From positions 1-62,891 of the forward strand of contig NZ_JADCDA010000054.1 of assembly GCF_020252405.1 (NCBI RefSeq): a stretch of 62,891 nucleotides of DNA. Reading direction: 5' to 3'. The translations under genes and the position numbers were made by a program. The notes beneath the pieces are model-generated. The model was given only the letters and a program-made list of their open reading frames with translations. It had not been told where the DNA came from and ran no database searches. Origin of the DNA: Aestuariivirga sp. GTDB taxonomy: Bacteria; Pseudomonadota; Alphaproteobacteria; Rhizobiales; Aestuariivirgaceae. Below are positions 18,881 to 27,264 of this stretch, one piece after another. Positions within the stretch are counted from its first letter, which is position 1, and each line of letters opens with the position of its first letter.

Positions 18881-18924
18881 CCGACAAGACGCAAACGAAA
18901 ACGCCGCGGTTTTCGCCTTGTCGG
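18881..18924 (+). terminator. two-stage stem-loop after the PLP lyase gene
   Basis: CCGACAAG (18881-18888) pairs exactly with CTTGTCGG (18917-18924). An inner stem CGAAAAC / GTTTTCG lies within the loop. No long T-run follows. It begins 20 bases after the lyase stop and ends 55 bases before the protease gene, so it probably separates the two units. Confidence 0.6.
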
Positions 18925-18979
18925 ATGCTGATGATTGGATTATTTTCTTGGAAGCAAAACAGCATAGCATGGGGCGATC

Positions 18980-20905
18980 ATGTTGCGGCAGAGTCTCGGA
19001 CTTCTGGTTTGCCTTGTGCTTTTGGGTATCCCCGCCAGTTCCATGGCTGGCGAGCGGCGCCTGTCAGCAACCTCATCGTTTGCCCAGACTGTCAAATCCA
19101 GCGCGGCGGCTTCAACAGCCTTCCGGCAGCTGCGTAAAATGGCGGGAGCGTCAGGCAAGGTCCGGATCATCGCTGAGCTCCGGGTGCCCTTCGCGGCTGA
19201 AGGCAAGTTGAGCGCGCAGGAGTCGCTCCAGCAGCGCAGCGACATCGCCGGGGCCCGCTCGTCGGTTCTCGCCAGGCTCGCGCTTCCGGGGAACCCGCGC
19301 ATCCGCATGTTTGACGCCTTGCCGCTGGTGGCCATGGACGTGAGCCTTGAGGAACTGGACAGGCTGGCGTCCGATCCCAACATCTCGATCATACAGGAAG
19401 ACCGGATCAACAAGGCCATGCTGGCCGAATCGGTGCCGCTCATCGGGGGCACCGCGGCCTGGAGCGCCGGCTACCGCGGTCTGGGCCAGACCGTCGCGAT
19501 CATCGACACGGGGGTCGATAAGGACCATCCGTTCCTCTCCGGCAAGGTGGTTTCCGAGGCGTGCTACTCGATCGGAGGCTGGTGTCCCGGCGGAGCCATA
19601 AGCTCCACTTCGCCCGGTTCGGGGCGGCCCTGCCCCGGCCGTGACTGCGATCACGGCACTCATGTGGCGGGCATCGCGGCTGGCCAGGGCTGGAAATTCT
19701 CCGGTGTTGCCAGGGACGCGAACATCATTGCGGTCCAGGTCTTCAGCCCTGACGGCATGGACTCGATCGCGCAAGATTCAGACATCATCGCGGGCTTGCA
19801 GCGCGTTTACGAGCTGCGCAATAGTTTCAAGATTGCAGCCGTCAACATGAGTTTGGGGTCCGGGATCGTTTACCAGGGACACTGTGACGTTCGGAATGCG
19901 GGTATGAAGATGGCGATCGACCAGTTGGCGTCCGCCGGCATCGCGACCGTGATTGCAAGCGGCAACAGCTCTGCGAGTAATGGCATCTCTTATCCTGCGT
20001 GCATTTCCAGCGCGGTGAGCGTGGGCGCGGTGTCCGAATCTGCTTGGGGCATGTGTGAGGGTGGGCCCGCGGCGGTGGACAGGGTGGCGTGCTATTCGAA
20101 CTCATCCAGCATCCTGTCGCTGCTGGCACCGGGATCGCTGATCACCTCGTCCGTGCCGAACCGGAGGTTTGCCGCCAAACATGGAACGTCCATGGCCGCG
20201 CCGCACGTGGCCGGCGCCTGGGCGATCCTCAAGGAAAAGATGCCGGGCGCTTCGGTGCAGTCAGTTCTCACCGCGCTGCAATCGACTGGTCAAGCCGTCA
20301 CCGATTATCGAAATGGCATCTCCAAGTCGCGCATAAAAGTGGCCGCGGCGTTGACGCAGTTTAACGACAATCGCCCCGCCATCAACTATGTGAGAGGCGG
20401 CACCGCAGAGGGCCTGGTATCGTTCTCGCCATCGGGTTCAGCGCCGAACTGTCGGCAGGACTGCATCAACCGGTTTGCGCCGGGCACGACGGTGACACTG
20501 ACCGCGACACCCGATCCCGGCGTGGCGTTCTATGGCTGGGGCGGCCAATGCTCCGGCCTCGGAAGCTGCACCGTCACGATGTCGCAGCAGCTCGACGTTA
20601 CTGCGGGATTCTACACCGGAAACCTGCTGCCGCTGACCTACACCAGAAGCGGCTCGGGGACGGGGAGAGTGGGCTTCGCCGTCCCCGGTTTCACGACCTC
20701 CTGCACGGGCGCGTGCACCCGGTCCTACTGGAAGAATGCCAAGGTCATGCTCAGCGCACAGCCGGACGCGGACTCCTATTTCAAAGGCTGGTCCGGCACA
20801 TGCCGCGGGCCGAAAATCTACTGCTCAGTGCGGATGGAGATGGCAAAGAATGTAACCGCGGTCTTCGAAAAGCTGCCGGGGATGGCCTCAACTGCATCGA
20901 AGTAG
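18980..20905 (+). CDS. secreted S8 (subtilisin-type) serine protease with C-terminal Cys-rich repeats
   Basis: This 641-residue exported protease begins with a signal peptide ('SLGLLVCLVLLGIPASSMAG'). A propeptide region of about 120 residues contains 'IIAELRVPFA' and 'MDVSLEELDRLASDPNISIIQED', an inhibitor-I9-like fold. The catalytic triad is visible: Asp in 'AIIDTGVDKDHPF' (about D176), His in 'CDHGTHVAGIAAG' (about H226) and Ser in 'HGTSMAAPHVAGAW' (about S403). A Cys-rich loop (C-Y-S-I-G-G-W-C...C-P-G-R-D-C) precedes the His. Two C-terminal repeats of about 75 residues (about 475-555 and 560-630) have matching cysteine spacing and 'GW.G.C' cores, like InlB-type bacterial repeats. Base composition looks slightly less GC-rich than its neighbours. 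Confidence 0.85.
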   Translation: MLRQSLGLLVCLVLLGIPASSMAGERRLSATSSFAQTVKSSAAASTAFRQLRKMAGASGKVRIIAELRVPFAAEGKLSAQESLQQRSDIAGARSSVLARLALPGNPRIRMFDALPLVAMDVSLEELDRLASDPNISIIQEDRINKAMLAESVPLIGGTAAWSAGYRGLGQTVAIIDTGVDKDHPFLSGKVVSEACYSIGGWCPGGAISSTSPGSGRPCPGRDCDHGTHVAGIAAGQGWKFSGVARDANIIAVQVFSPDGMDSIAQDSDIIAGLQRVYELRNSFKIAAVNMSLGSGIVYQGHCDVRNAGMKMAIDQLASAGIATVIASGNSSASNGISYPACISSAVSVGAVSESAWGMCEGGPAAVDRVACYSNSSSILSLLAPGSLITSSVPNRRFAAKHGTSMAAPHVAGAWAILKEKMPGASVQSVLTALQSTGQAVTDYRNGISKSRIKVAAALTQFNDNRPAINYVRGGTAEGLVSFSPSGSAPNCRQDCINRFAPGTTVTLTATPDPGVAFYGWGGQCSGLGSCTVTMSQQLDVTAGFYTGNLLPLTYTRSGSGTGRVGFAVPGFTTSCTGACTRSYWKNAKVMLSAQPDADSYFKGWSGTCRGPKIYCSVRMEMAKNVTAVFEKLPGMASTASK

Positions 20906-21276
20906 GTGCTCTCAGCGGCGTCATCACCCTCGGCGGCGCCGGGCGTCAAGCGGGTTCTGCGCTCGGTCATGGCGCGCGCGGCCCTCTGACGGTGCGCCAC
21001 ATCACCCTGAATCAGGCGCTCCCGGTGCGTGGAAAAGTCCGAAGCATCCCAGACCGCGGCATCAGCCGAAAGCCCGGCGAACCGTGAAGACCGCCCGCAG
21101 CAGCGATGCTTTCAACAGCTGCCCTGTCTCTTCAAGTCACACCGCGCAATCCAAATCACTCCGCCTTGCAAGACTGGCTGACCCACACAACAACACAAGT
21201 ATTGACGCGTTTTTCAGCAGCCTGCCAACCCATATACGATAGCCCTGAGTTGAGGCGGGAGAGGACGCCGCGCGCC
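20906..21276. other. 371-base gap between convergent genes, no gene seen
   Basis: Between the protease stop and the stop of the opposite-strand sugar kinase no open frame has a plausible ribosome site, family motif or consistent codon use. I see no strong hairpin with a T-run, so the terminators for both genes are not obvious. Confidence 0.5.
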
Positions 21277-22278
21277 TCACATGCTGCGCAGCCCCCTGGC
21301 CTTCGCATAGTCCAGACACTCGGCCCACGGACGAATACTCGCGCTTGTGGTTGGGGAATGGAGCGAGGTTGCGGCGGCGGCGTTGCCGAGGTCAATGCAG
21401 CGTTGCAGGGGCCAGTCCTCATGGAGGCCGAACAGCATGCCGGCATAGAAGGCGTCGCCCGCCCCGGTGGAGCCTTCGATCTCGGACCGGTCAACCTTCA
21501 CCGAGGGGCGCTTGCAGACTTCGCCCGCGCGCGACACGGCCACCGCGCCATCCGGGTGGTGGATGCCGGCCAACCCGGCAACGCCCATGGCGAGCAGCCT
21601 GCGGCAGGCTTCTTCGGCAGCGTTCCATGACAGCCGCCCGCCGGGGGCCACGTCGAGGCCGGTGATGCTGGCGGCCTCATAGTCGTTCACCACGAAGACA
21701 TCGGTGAGGGGCAGGCAGGGCGGCACGAGCTTCGCGAGTGTCGCGGATGGCGCGGGGCAGAGTTCGAGGCAGGTCTTCATGCCGCGCGCCTTCGCGGCCT
21801 TGAGCAGGGTGCGCCAGCCGTCGGTTTCATCGAGGTGGCGCGCTGTGCCGGGGCTGCCGAGGTAATAGAGTTTGGCGTTGCCGCCCTCCGGCGGCATGAG
21901 GTGGTCAACCGTCATAACATTGTTGCACCCCAGCTGCGCGAAGAAGGTGCGCCGCCCGGTGTCCCGGCAGGACATGACATGGGTGTGGCTCGTCACCACG
22001 CCGGCGATCGCCGTAATCTTCGACGTGTCGAGGCCATAGCCCCTGGCGCTCGCCAGCATGATCCCGCCATAGACGTCGTCACCCGCGGTGGCGAGCAGCG
22101 TGACGGGGAAGTCCGCGCCGAGCTTCAAGAGGCCAGCACCCGCATTGTGCGGCGGGCCGCCGGCCGCCATTTCCGTGCGGTCGATGAAGGCGAGCGTCTC
22201 TTCCGTCGGCCAGCGGTCGATCAGGTGCACGATGTCGAGCACCACGATGCCCGCCAGCACGATGCCGCGCCTCGTCAC
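21277..22278 (-). CDS. PfkB-family carbohydrate kinase
   Basis: This ribokinase-fold sugar kinase has 333 residues. The N-terminal sugar-binding motif is 'EMAAGGPPHNAGAGLLKLGA', a variant of the usual G-G-x-x-x-N. The C-terminal signature 'IEGSTGAGDAFYAGMLFGL' holds the catalytic aspartate in G-A-G-D. The substrate is unknown. Its ATG overlaps the stop of the upstream aldolase-like gene (ATGA, 22275-22278), so the two are coupled. That suggests phosphorylation of a sugar or sugar acid followed by aldol cleavage, as in several keto-sugar pathways. No sugar transporter lies beside them. Confidence 0.82.
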   Translation of the reverse strand: MTRRGIVLAGIVVLDIVHLIDRWPTEETLAFIDRTEMAAGGPPHNAGAGLLKLGADFPVTLLATAGDDVYGGIMLASARGYGLDTSKITAIAGVVTSHTHVMSCRDTGRRTFFAQLGCNNVMTVDHLMPPEGGNAKLYYLGSPGTARHLDETDGWRTLLKAAKARGMKTCLELCPAPSATLAKLVPPCLPLTDVFVVNDYEAASITGLDVAPGGRLSWNAAEEACRRLLAMGVAGLAGIHHPDGAVAVSRAGEVCKRPSVKVDRSEIEGSTGAGDAFYAGMLFGLHEDWPLQRCIDLGNAAAATSLHSPTTSASIRPWAECLDYAKARGLRSM

Positions 22279-23264
22279 TTCCCGCAGCCCTCGAGCGCGG
22301 GCTCGGTGATCTTCAGGTCGTCTTCCAGCGAACGCTTGGGGCCAAGCCCCTTCTTGGCGAGGATGGCGTGATAATGCTTCACCGCCTGCTCCGGCGTCAC
22401 CTCGGATTCGAGCACCGGGCGGAACAGCGCCACGAGGTCAAGCGGGCTTTCGGCCAGATTGATCTTGCGGCCGAACAGCGCGACCCTTGCGCCCGCCTTC
22501 TCGCCCTGGCTGAGAAGTTCGAAGCAGTCGCGCGTGGTGCCCGCAGATCCGCCGAGGATGCCGATGACGAGGCCTGGATCATGGCTTGCCAGTTCTTCCA
22601 TCGCCTTCCTGCCGTTGAACGGCATCTTGAGGAACAGCGGGCGTTCCACCTTCGCCATGCCGGCCAGCACGCGCATGATCATATCGTTGACGAAGAAGGG
22701 CATCTGCTCGGCGCTCAAGTTCTGCGGCGCGTTGGGATTGAAGATTTCGAGGAAGTGGCGGAACCTGTGCTTCACCGCGTCCTGGCGGAACTCGCGGTAA
22801 TGGGCGACTGCCTCGAGATCGCGCTCGAGGATGTTGTTGAAGGTCACCGAATAGAGGCCGAGGTCACAGAACTTTGACACGTAAGGGAGGTTGGCGGTGC
22901 GCCAGGGCCGTGACGGCTCCTTGGCATAGTTGCCGGCGCGCGGGTGCCAGATGTCGGTCGTGTCATTGGCGCGGATGGCCGGGGTGACGTGCGATTTCTC
23001 GAACAGTCCTTCCGCGATCAGCGGCTCCATATTGGAGACGGCCCCCAGCATAACGTCCATCTGCTTCTGGCGGACGATGTCGCGGATGGTCTGGCGGAAC
23101 TCCGGGATGGAGCGGTGCTTGCCGGACTGATCGAGATAATCATGCGCGCCCGTGCCTTTGACGCCGAAGGCATAGTCCGGGTCCTTGGCGTCGGCGAGGA
23201 TGAAATCCTTTGGCTTGTATTTGCCGGCGGCCATGGTCTTTAACTTCTTGTCGAGGGATTTCAC
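22275..23264 (-). CDS. class I aldolase-like beta/alpha-barrel protein, function unknown
   Basis: This 329-residue cytoplasmic protein is not one I can name with certainty. The C-terminal segment 'LVIGILGGSAGTTRDCFELL' followed by 'KAGARVALFGRKIN' resembles the phosphate-binding end of DhnA/LsrF-type class I aldolases, where a G-G pair and a 'G-R-x-I' end the barrel. Other notable stretches are 'TGAHDYLDQSG', 'LPYVSKFCDLGLYSVTFNN' and 'RPLFLKMPFNGRKAMEEL', whose lysine could be the Schiff-base residue. It is first in a two-gene unit with the PfkB kinase, which supports a sugar-phosphate aldolase role by inference. Confidence 0.6.
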   Translation of the reverse strand: MKSLDKKLKTMAAGKYKPKDFILADAKDPDYAFGVKGTGAHDYLDQSGKHRSIPEFRQTIRDIVRQKQMDVMLGAVSNMEPLIAEGLFEKSHVTPAIRANDTTDIWHPRAGNYAKEPSRPWRTANLPYVSKFCDLGLYSVTFNNILERDLEAVAHYREFRQDAVKHRFRHFLEIFNPNAPQNLSAEQMPFFVNDMIMRVLAGMAKVERPLFLKMPFNGRKAMEELASHDPGLVIGILGGSAGTTRDCFELLSQGEKAGARVALFGRKINLAESPLDLVALFRPVLESEVTPEQAVKHYHAILAKKGLGPKRSLEDDLKITEPALEGCGK

Positions 23265-23375
23265 GGGTCCATCCTCCAGCTTGTTGTTTGGCTGGACCTT
23301 CTACCAGCCCTCACGACGCGGACAACGGCAATTTGGGGCTTTTCAGGCGGGTCCGGACGTTGCAGGATGGAAGCC

Positions 23376-24080
23376 ATGACAAATCTGGTGATGATCCCCG
23401 CCTTCGGCTGCGACGAGCGGCTTTATGCCGGCATCGCGCCGCTGCTCCCGTCCAACGTCCTGAGCTCCACGGTGATCGCCGATGGCGTCGACTTCGCCGC
23501 CTGCGTCGAGCAGGTGCTGGCCCGGGCGCCGGAAAGATTTGTGTTGCTGGGCACTTCCTTTGGCGGAAGGGTGGCGCTGGAGGCCACGCTTGCCGCACCC
23601 GATCGCGTGCAGGGTCTCATCGTCACCGGCGCCAGTGCAGGCCCCGTGGCGGACCGGCGGGCGGGGTTTCGACGGTCGGAACGGCTGCGTGCCGGCGAGG
23701 CGCAGCAGGTGACGGAGGAGATGGCCGACATGATCGCCCACATGGAAGGCCCCAACGGCTCCGCCACGCGGCAAGCTTTCATCGACATGTGCGCCACTCT
23801 GGGCCCCGACGCGATGACCCGCCAGTCCGACGCGCTGGCCCACCGCGCCGATCTCTATCCCCGGCTTGACGAAATCGCCTGCCCGGCGCTGATGCTTTGG
23901 GGCGTTCATGACAAGTTTTCGGCGGCGGCGGAGGGCCTGCGCATGTCCGCCGCCATCCCCAAGGGCCGCTATGTGGAGCTCGCGGACTGCGGCCACTTCC
24001 CCACACTCGAATACCCGGACGAGACAGCGGCGGCGATCGGCCACTGGATGGAGGACATGGGGCTCTCGCCCAGGCTGTAA
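23376..24080 (+). CDS. alpha/beta hydrolase
   Basis: This small cytoplasmic alpha/beta hydrolase has 234 residues and carries the nucleophile elbow G-T-S-F-G-G in 'FVLLGTSFGGRVALEATL'. The likely acid is in 'LMLWGVHDKFSAAAEGL', and the catalytic histidine in 'LADCGHFPTLEYPDETAAAI'. The ATG at 23376 ('MTNLVMIPAFGCDERLY') has GGATGGA at good spacing. An ATG three codons earlier leaves no room for a ribosome site. It is transcribed alone, divergent from the aldolase-like gene and convergent with the WYL regulator, whose stop lies 7 bases away. Substrate unknown. Confidence 0.8.
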   Translation: MTNLVMIPAFGCDERLYAGIAPLLPSNVLSSTVIADGVDFAACVEQVLARAPERFVLLGTSFGGRVALEATLAAPDRVQGLIVTGASAGPVADRRAGFRRSERLRAGEAQQVTEEMADMIAHMEGPNGSATRQAFIDMCATLGPDAMTRQSDALAHRADLYPRLDEIACPALMLWGVHDKFSAAAEGLRMSAAIPKGRYVELADCGHFPTLEYPDETAAAIGHWMEDMGLSPRL

Positions 24081-24087
24081 CGGCTCA

Positions 24088-24819
24088 TCATCCGTTGTGA
24101 CGGGCGGGCGGCGGTGCGAAGGAACGTGCCATCGCGGGCTCGCAGCGCTCCTTCTCCAGGAAGGCTTGCAGGCTTTTGGCCAGGTCGGCGTCGAACTTCT
24201 CCGGCGTGATGTCGAGCCGCGCGATGCGGTCGAAGCGGAAGGTCCGGAAGTCCTGGCGCAATTCGCACCAGGCCGTGAACATCCACCCTGACACCAGATG
24301 CCACACCGCCACCGGGCGCACGCGCCGGAGCGTCAGACGTTCGGCGGCATCGGCATAGAGAAGCTCGACGATCCGCCGCTCGCGCATGGCGGTGCGGATC
24401 AGCCTGGCATGTGCCGGACCCCCGGAGGTGCGGGGAAACGCGAAATAGGGCGCATCCGCCAGCTTGCGGGTTTCGGGTTGCGGCAGTCCGGCCTGCAGCT
24501 TGGCGCGAACTTCCTGAGCGGCGGCGGCGAGCGCCGGGTCATCGAGGCTCTCCACGAAGGCAAGCCCGATGGCCAGCGCATCGACCTGCTCATGGGTGAA
24601 GGTGGTGCTGGGCAGGTCGAAGCCGGGCCGCAGCAGATAGCCCACCCCGGCCTCGCCCTCGATGGGCAGGCCCGAGGCCTGCAGATGGGCGATATCGCGA
24701 TAGACGGTGCGGACGCTCACCTCGAAATGCTTTGCAAGGTCCTCTGCGCGGGTGACGCGGCGGGTTCGCAGCTCATTCACCAGTCTGAACAGTCGTTCGG
24801 CGCGGCGCATTGGTTTCAA
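24088..24819 (-). CDS. YafY-type transcriptional regulator (HTH_11 + WYL)
   Basis: This 243-residue DNA-binding regulator has an N-terminal winged helix ('RAEDLAKHFEVSVRTVYRDIAHLQASG', about residues 22-48) and a C-terminal WYL domain. In the WYL signature the usual W-Y-L is altered ('VWHLVSGWMFTAWCELRQDFRTFRFDRI'). A TTG start at 24817-24819 is supported by GGAGG ten bases upstream. The ATG three codons later (24810) would be 19 bases from that site. WYL proteins sense a ligand or nucleic acid. Here the target may be the Rid-family gene 66 bases upstream on the same strand, but no operator is evident. Confidence 0.85.
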   Translation of the reverse strand: MKPMRRAERLFRLVNELRTRRVTRAEDLAKHFEVSVRTVYRDIAHLQASGLPIEGEAGVGYLLRPGFDLPSTTFTHEQVDALAIGLAFVESLDDPALAAAAQEVRAKLQAGLPQPETRKLADAPYFAFPRTSGGPAHARLIRTAMRERRIVELLYADAAERLTLRRVRPVAVWHLVSGWMFTAWCELRQDFRTFRFDRIARLDITPEKFDADLAKSLQAFLEKERCEPAMARSFAPPPARHNG

Positions 24820-24885
24820 CTGCTGTAATGCCTCCGCCGGACAGGCCCGGCGGAGGTTGCGGCAGAATAGTCGATCCGGGCGGCG

Positions 24886-25281
24886 TCAGTCCACGGCCGA
24901 GGCATCGAGCTCCACCAGCAGCGTGGGTATAGCCAGCCGCGAAACACCGAGCAGCGTCATCGGCGGAGCAACGCCGCAGGCCCCTAATCTTGCGGCGATG
25001 ACGTCCCAATTCTGAAGGGTGGCGTCGACATCCACCGTATAGATCGTGAGCTTCTTGAGATTGCCGAGCCCCATGCCCGCAGCAGCCAGCACCGCCTCGA
25101 GGTTGGCCAGCGCCAGTTCGAGCTGGCCACGCATGTCGCCGGGGTGCTGGGGGTTGCCATCGGCATCGACTGCGGTCTGCCCGGAAAACACCAGTTCGCG
25201 CCGCGCCCCTTCGAGCATCAGCCCCTGGCTATAACCGTATTTCAGCGACCAGGACCACGGGTTGACGTCAGTTCTCTGCAT
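24886..25281 (-). CDS. RidA/YjgF-family protein
   Basis: This 131-residue member of the Rid superfamily opens with an N-terminal strand 'MQRTDVNPWSWSLKYGYSQG' and has the core 'ELVFSGQTAVDADGNPQHPGDMRGQLELALANLEAVL'. By eye alignment the arginine essential for imine deamination in RidA ('P-A-R-S' in enteric RidA) is replaced by methionine ('PPMTLLGVSRL'). This may therefore be a Rid subgroup without classical deaminase activity. A good GGAGG ribosome site precedes the ATG. It probably shares a transcript with the WYL regulator gene downstream. Confidence 0.82.
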   Translation of the reverse strand: MQRTDVNPWSWSLKYGYSQGLMLEGARRELVFSGQTAVDADGNPQHPGDMRGQLELALANLEAVLAAAGMGLGNLKKLTIYTVDVDATLQNWDVIAARLGACGVAPPMTLLGVSRLAIPTLLVELDASAVD

Positions 25282-25361
25282 CTGTTGCCTCCATTGGTGA
25301 GATGACGGAGGCGACTTTGCGCCAGGGCTCCTGACAGCGTTGTGGCAGGAATGATGGCAGC

Positions 25362-26273
25362 CTACTTCAGACCCGCTATATAGTCAGCAATGGCCTGGAT
25401 GTCGCTTTCGGGCAGCATCGAGATGTTGCGCTGGACCTGGCCCATGCCGCCGGAGGCAAGCTTGTCATAGCCCATGGCTCCGCCATATTGCAGCGCCGAG
25501 GCGAGGTCGGCGGCGTCGGTGTAGCGGCCGCGTTCGATGAGGCCGCGCAGGCTGGGCACGCGGCCCTTGCCTTCCGGGTGCGGGCCGCCCTGAAAGGCGC
25601 GCGACCGGTCAAGCGCCATGAAGATGTCGCGCGGCGTGTGGCATTCCTGGCAGTGGCCGGGACCGTTGACGAGATAGGAGCCGCGGTTCCAGCTTTCCGG
25701 CTGCGTGGGGTCGGGCGTCCAGGGCGTGGTGTCGAGCCCCACCCACTTCCACAAGCCCACGCCGCGGCGGATGAGCGGCAGCGCGGCGATATCGGCCTCG
25801 CGCTCCGGCGATGTCACCGGCGGCAAGGACGCGAGATAGGCGCGGATATCCAGCACGTCCTCCGGCTTCATGTGGGCATAGGACGTGTAGGGCAGCGCCG
25901 GGATCAGGTGCCCGCCCTCCGGCGAGATGCCGCGCATCACGGCATTGAGGAACTCAAGGTCCGTCCATTTGCCGATGCCGGTTTCGCGGTCAGGCGTCAG
26001 GTTCAGCGGGTAGAGCGTGCCGATGGGCGTGTGAAGGGGGGCCCCGCCGGCGGGCACATCGGCCGCCACGTCCTTCAGGTCAGGCCCCGGCTGGTGGCAG
26101 GAGATGCAGCCCGCCGCATGGTAGAGGCGCTCGCCATTGGCGATGTCCGCCGTGTGCTGGGGAACATCCGCTGCGGTGAGCGGGCGGGGCATGCTGAGCA
26201 GCCAGAAGGCAGAAAGCCCCAGCACTGCGAGCAGTGCCAGGGCGACCAGGGTGTTTCTGACGCCGCGCCGCAC
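25362..26273 (-). CDS. membrane-anchored or exported diheme cytochrome c
   Basis: This 303-residue electron-transfer protein has two heme-binding motifs, C-I-S-C-H (about residue 55) and C-Q-E-C-H (about residue 208), so it carries two c-type hemes. The N-terminus is a single hydrophobic helix (about residues 8-29) without a clear cleavage site, so it is probably anchored to the periplasmic face. 'GERLYHAAGCISCHQPGPDL' and 'LNLTPDRETGIGKWTDLEFLNAVMRGISPEG' resemble cytochrome subunits of alcohol and aldehyde dehydrogenases. It uses a GTG start 6 bases after the cytochrome c' stop, so the pair form an operon. No dehydrogenase partner is adjacent. Confidence 0.85.
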   Translation of the reverse strand: MRRGVRNTLVALALLAVLGLSAFWLLSMPRPLTAADVPQHTADIANGERLYHAAGCISCHQPGPDLKDVAADVPAGGAPLHTPIGTLYPLNLTPDRETGIGKWTDLEFLNAVMRGISPEGGHLIPALPYTSYAHMKPEDVLDIRAYLASLPPVTSPEREADIAALPLIRRGVGLWKWVGLDTTPWTPDPTQPESWNRGSYLVNGPGHCQECHTPRDIFMALDRSRAFQGGPHPEGKGRVPSLRGLIERGRYTDAADLASALQYGGAMGYDKLASGGMGQVQRNISMLPESDIQAIADYIAGLK

Positions 26274-26279
26274 GGGTGG

Positions 26280-26747
26280 CTAGTCAGCCTGCCGGAACGA
26301 CTCGTGGCAGGTGCCGCAGGATTTGCCGAGCGCCGGGAAGGCGGCCTTGAAGGAGGCCTCGTCGGTGGCGGCCAGCACGGCGGCCTCGGCCGTCATGTAG
26401 GCCTTGCCCGCGGCTTCGAAGCCCGCGGCATCGGACCAGACCTCGGCCTTCGCCTCGGTCTTCGCGGCCTTGCCGGCGGGGGTGCCGGGCTTGGTGTCCT
26501 CGCCCCACCAGTCTGCCCAGCCGGCGCAGGCCTTCTGCGATTCGGCGATGGCCGCGTCGATCGACGCCTTGTCATAGGGCTTCTGGCCCTTGATGACGGG
26601 GATCATCACCTTCATCATTCCGGCATTGGCCTTCATGCAGGCCTGGCGGGCCTCGATCGCGGCCTTGGCGTCGGCCATGGCGACCGGGGAAAGGCCGATG
26701 GCGAGGGCCGCCGCCGTGAATAGTCCCAACGAAATCTTCAACACCAT
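26280..26747 (-). CDS. cytochrome c' / c-556 family protein
   Basis: This 155-residue periplasmic protein has a cleavable signal peptide ('ISLGLFTAAALAIGLSPVAMADA') and a four-helix body. The single heme motif lies at the far C-terminus ('LGKSCGTCHESFRQAD'), as in class II cytochromes c. It is the first gene of a two-gene unit with the diheme cytochrome. Class II cytochromes bind NO or act as small electron carriers; which applies here cannot be told. A composite palindromic repeat lies about 100 bases upstream of the start. Confidence 0.87.
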   Translation of the reverse strand: MVLKISLGLFTAAALAIGLSPVAMADAKAAIEARQACMKANAGMMKVMIPVIKGQKPYDKASIDAAIAESQKACAGWADWWGEDTKPGTPAGKAAKTEAKAEVWSDAAGFEAAGKAYMTAEAAVLAATDEASFKAAFPALGKSCGTCHESFRQAD

Positions 26748-26842
26748 GAGCGCTGATCCTCCATCTGCTTGGTCCGCCGATATTACGCGCAGGACCGCTC
26801 CCTATGCCATAAAAATCAGGAGGCTCCTGACTGCAATCCCCG

Positions 26843-26930
26843 GCGCATGTTCCGTTCAGGCGGAATCGCCTGAACGAAGGCTCAAGCATGATCTTATCGC
26901 AAAACTGGTTCCACGTTTGCGGATCATGCT
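26843..26930. repeat. composite palindromic repeat, inverse orientation (B then A)
   Basis: GCGCATGTTCCGTTCAGGCGG with its near inverse (26843-26878) is followed by AGCATGATCTTATCGC...GCGGATCATGCT (26885-26930). This is the reverse complement, with a few changes, of the repeat at 14766-14874. That shows the two hairpins move or persist as one unit of about 90-110 bases. Confidence 0.8.
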
Positions 26931-27073
26931 CCAAGGCCTTGTTAACGCTGCCGCAAAACCGCCCGGATCGGGCCCCGCAGGCGCCATCGGGGCGCGTGAA
27001 GCTGATCTCGGCGGTATCTTTAGGCTCACATTAAGACCGTGGACCGAGAATGCGCGCAAGCGAGGAAGGCAAG

Positions 27074-27211
27074 ATGGGCAAGATGCAGGATCAAGAGAGC
27101 CAGCAACCGGCGCAAACCCCGGGCCGCAGGCGCAAAAGCGTGCTGAGCCCGGAACTGCGCGAGGTGCTTCACATGCTGAAGTCGCTGGAGACGAAGCCCG
27201 CCCAGGGCTGA
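27074..27211 (+). CDS. small basic protein, 45 residues, unknown
   Basis: ATG at 27074 is preceded by a strong GAGGAAGG ribosome site at 5 bases. The frame encodes a 45-residue peptide with a polar N-terminal part ('MQDQESQQPAQTPG'), a basic patch ('RRRKSVLS') and an amphipathic helix ('PELREVLHMLKSLE'). A perfect 10-bp stem-loop follows 22 bases after the stop. Start, ribosome site and terminator together argue for a real gene. I recognise no family. It is convergent with the receiver-domain gene. Confidence 0.55.
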   Translation: MGKMQDQESQQPAQTPGRRRKSVLSPELREVLHMLKSLETKPAQG

Positions 27212-27233
27212 GATTTCGGGCGGCAGATCCGGA

Positions 27234-27258
27234 AAAGGGCGGGTTTACCCCGCCCTTT
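27234..27258. terminator. bidirectional stem-loop terminator
   Basis: AAAGGGCGGG (27234-27243), loop TTTAC, then CCCGCCCTTT (27249-27258) make a perfect 10-bp stem with A/T ends on both sides. It sits between the stop of the 45-residue gene and the stop of the receiver-domain gene on the other strand, so it can serve both. Confidence 0.8.
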
Positions 27259-27264
27259 CGCGCG

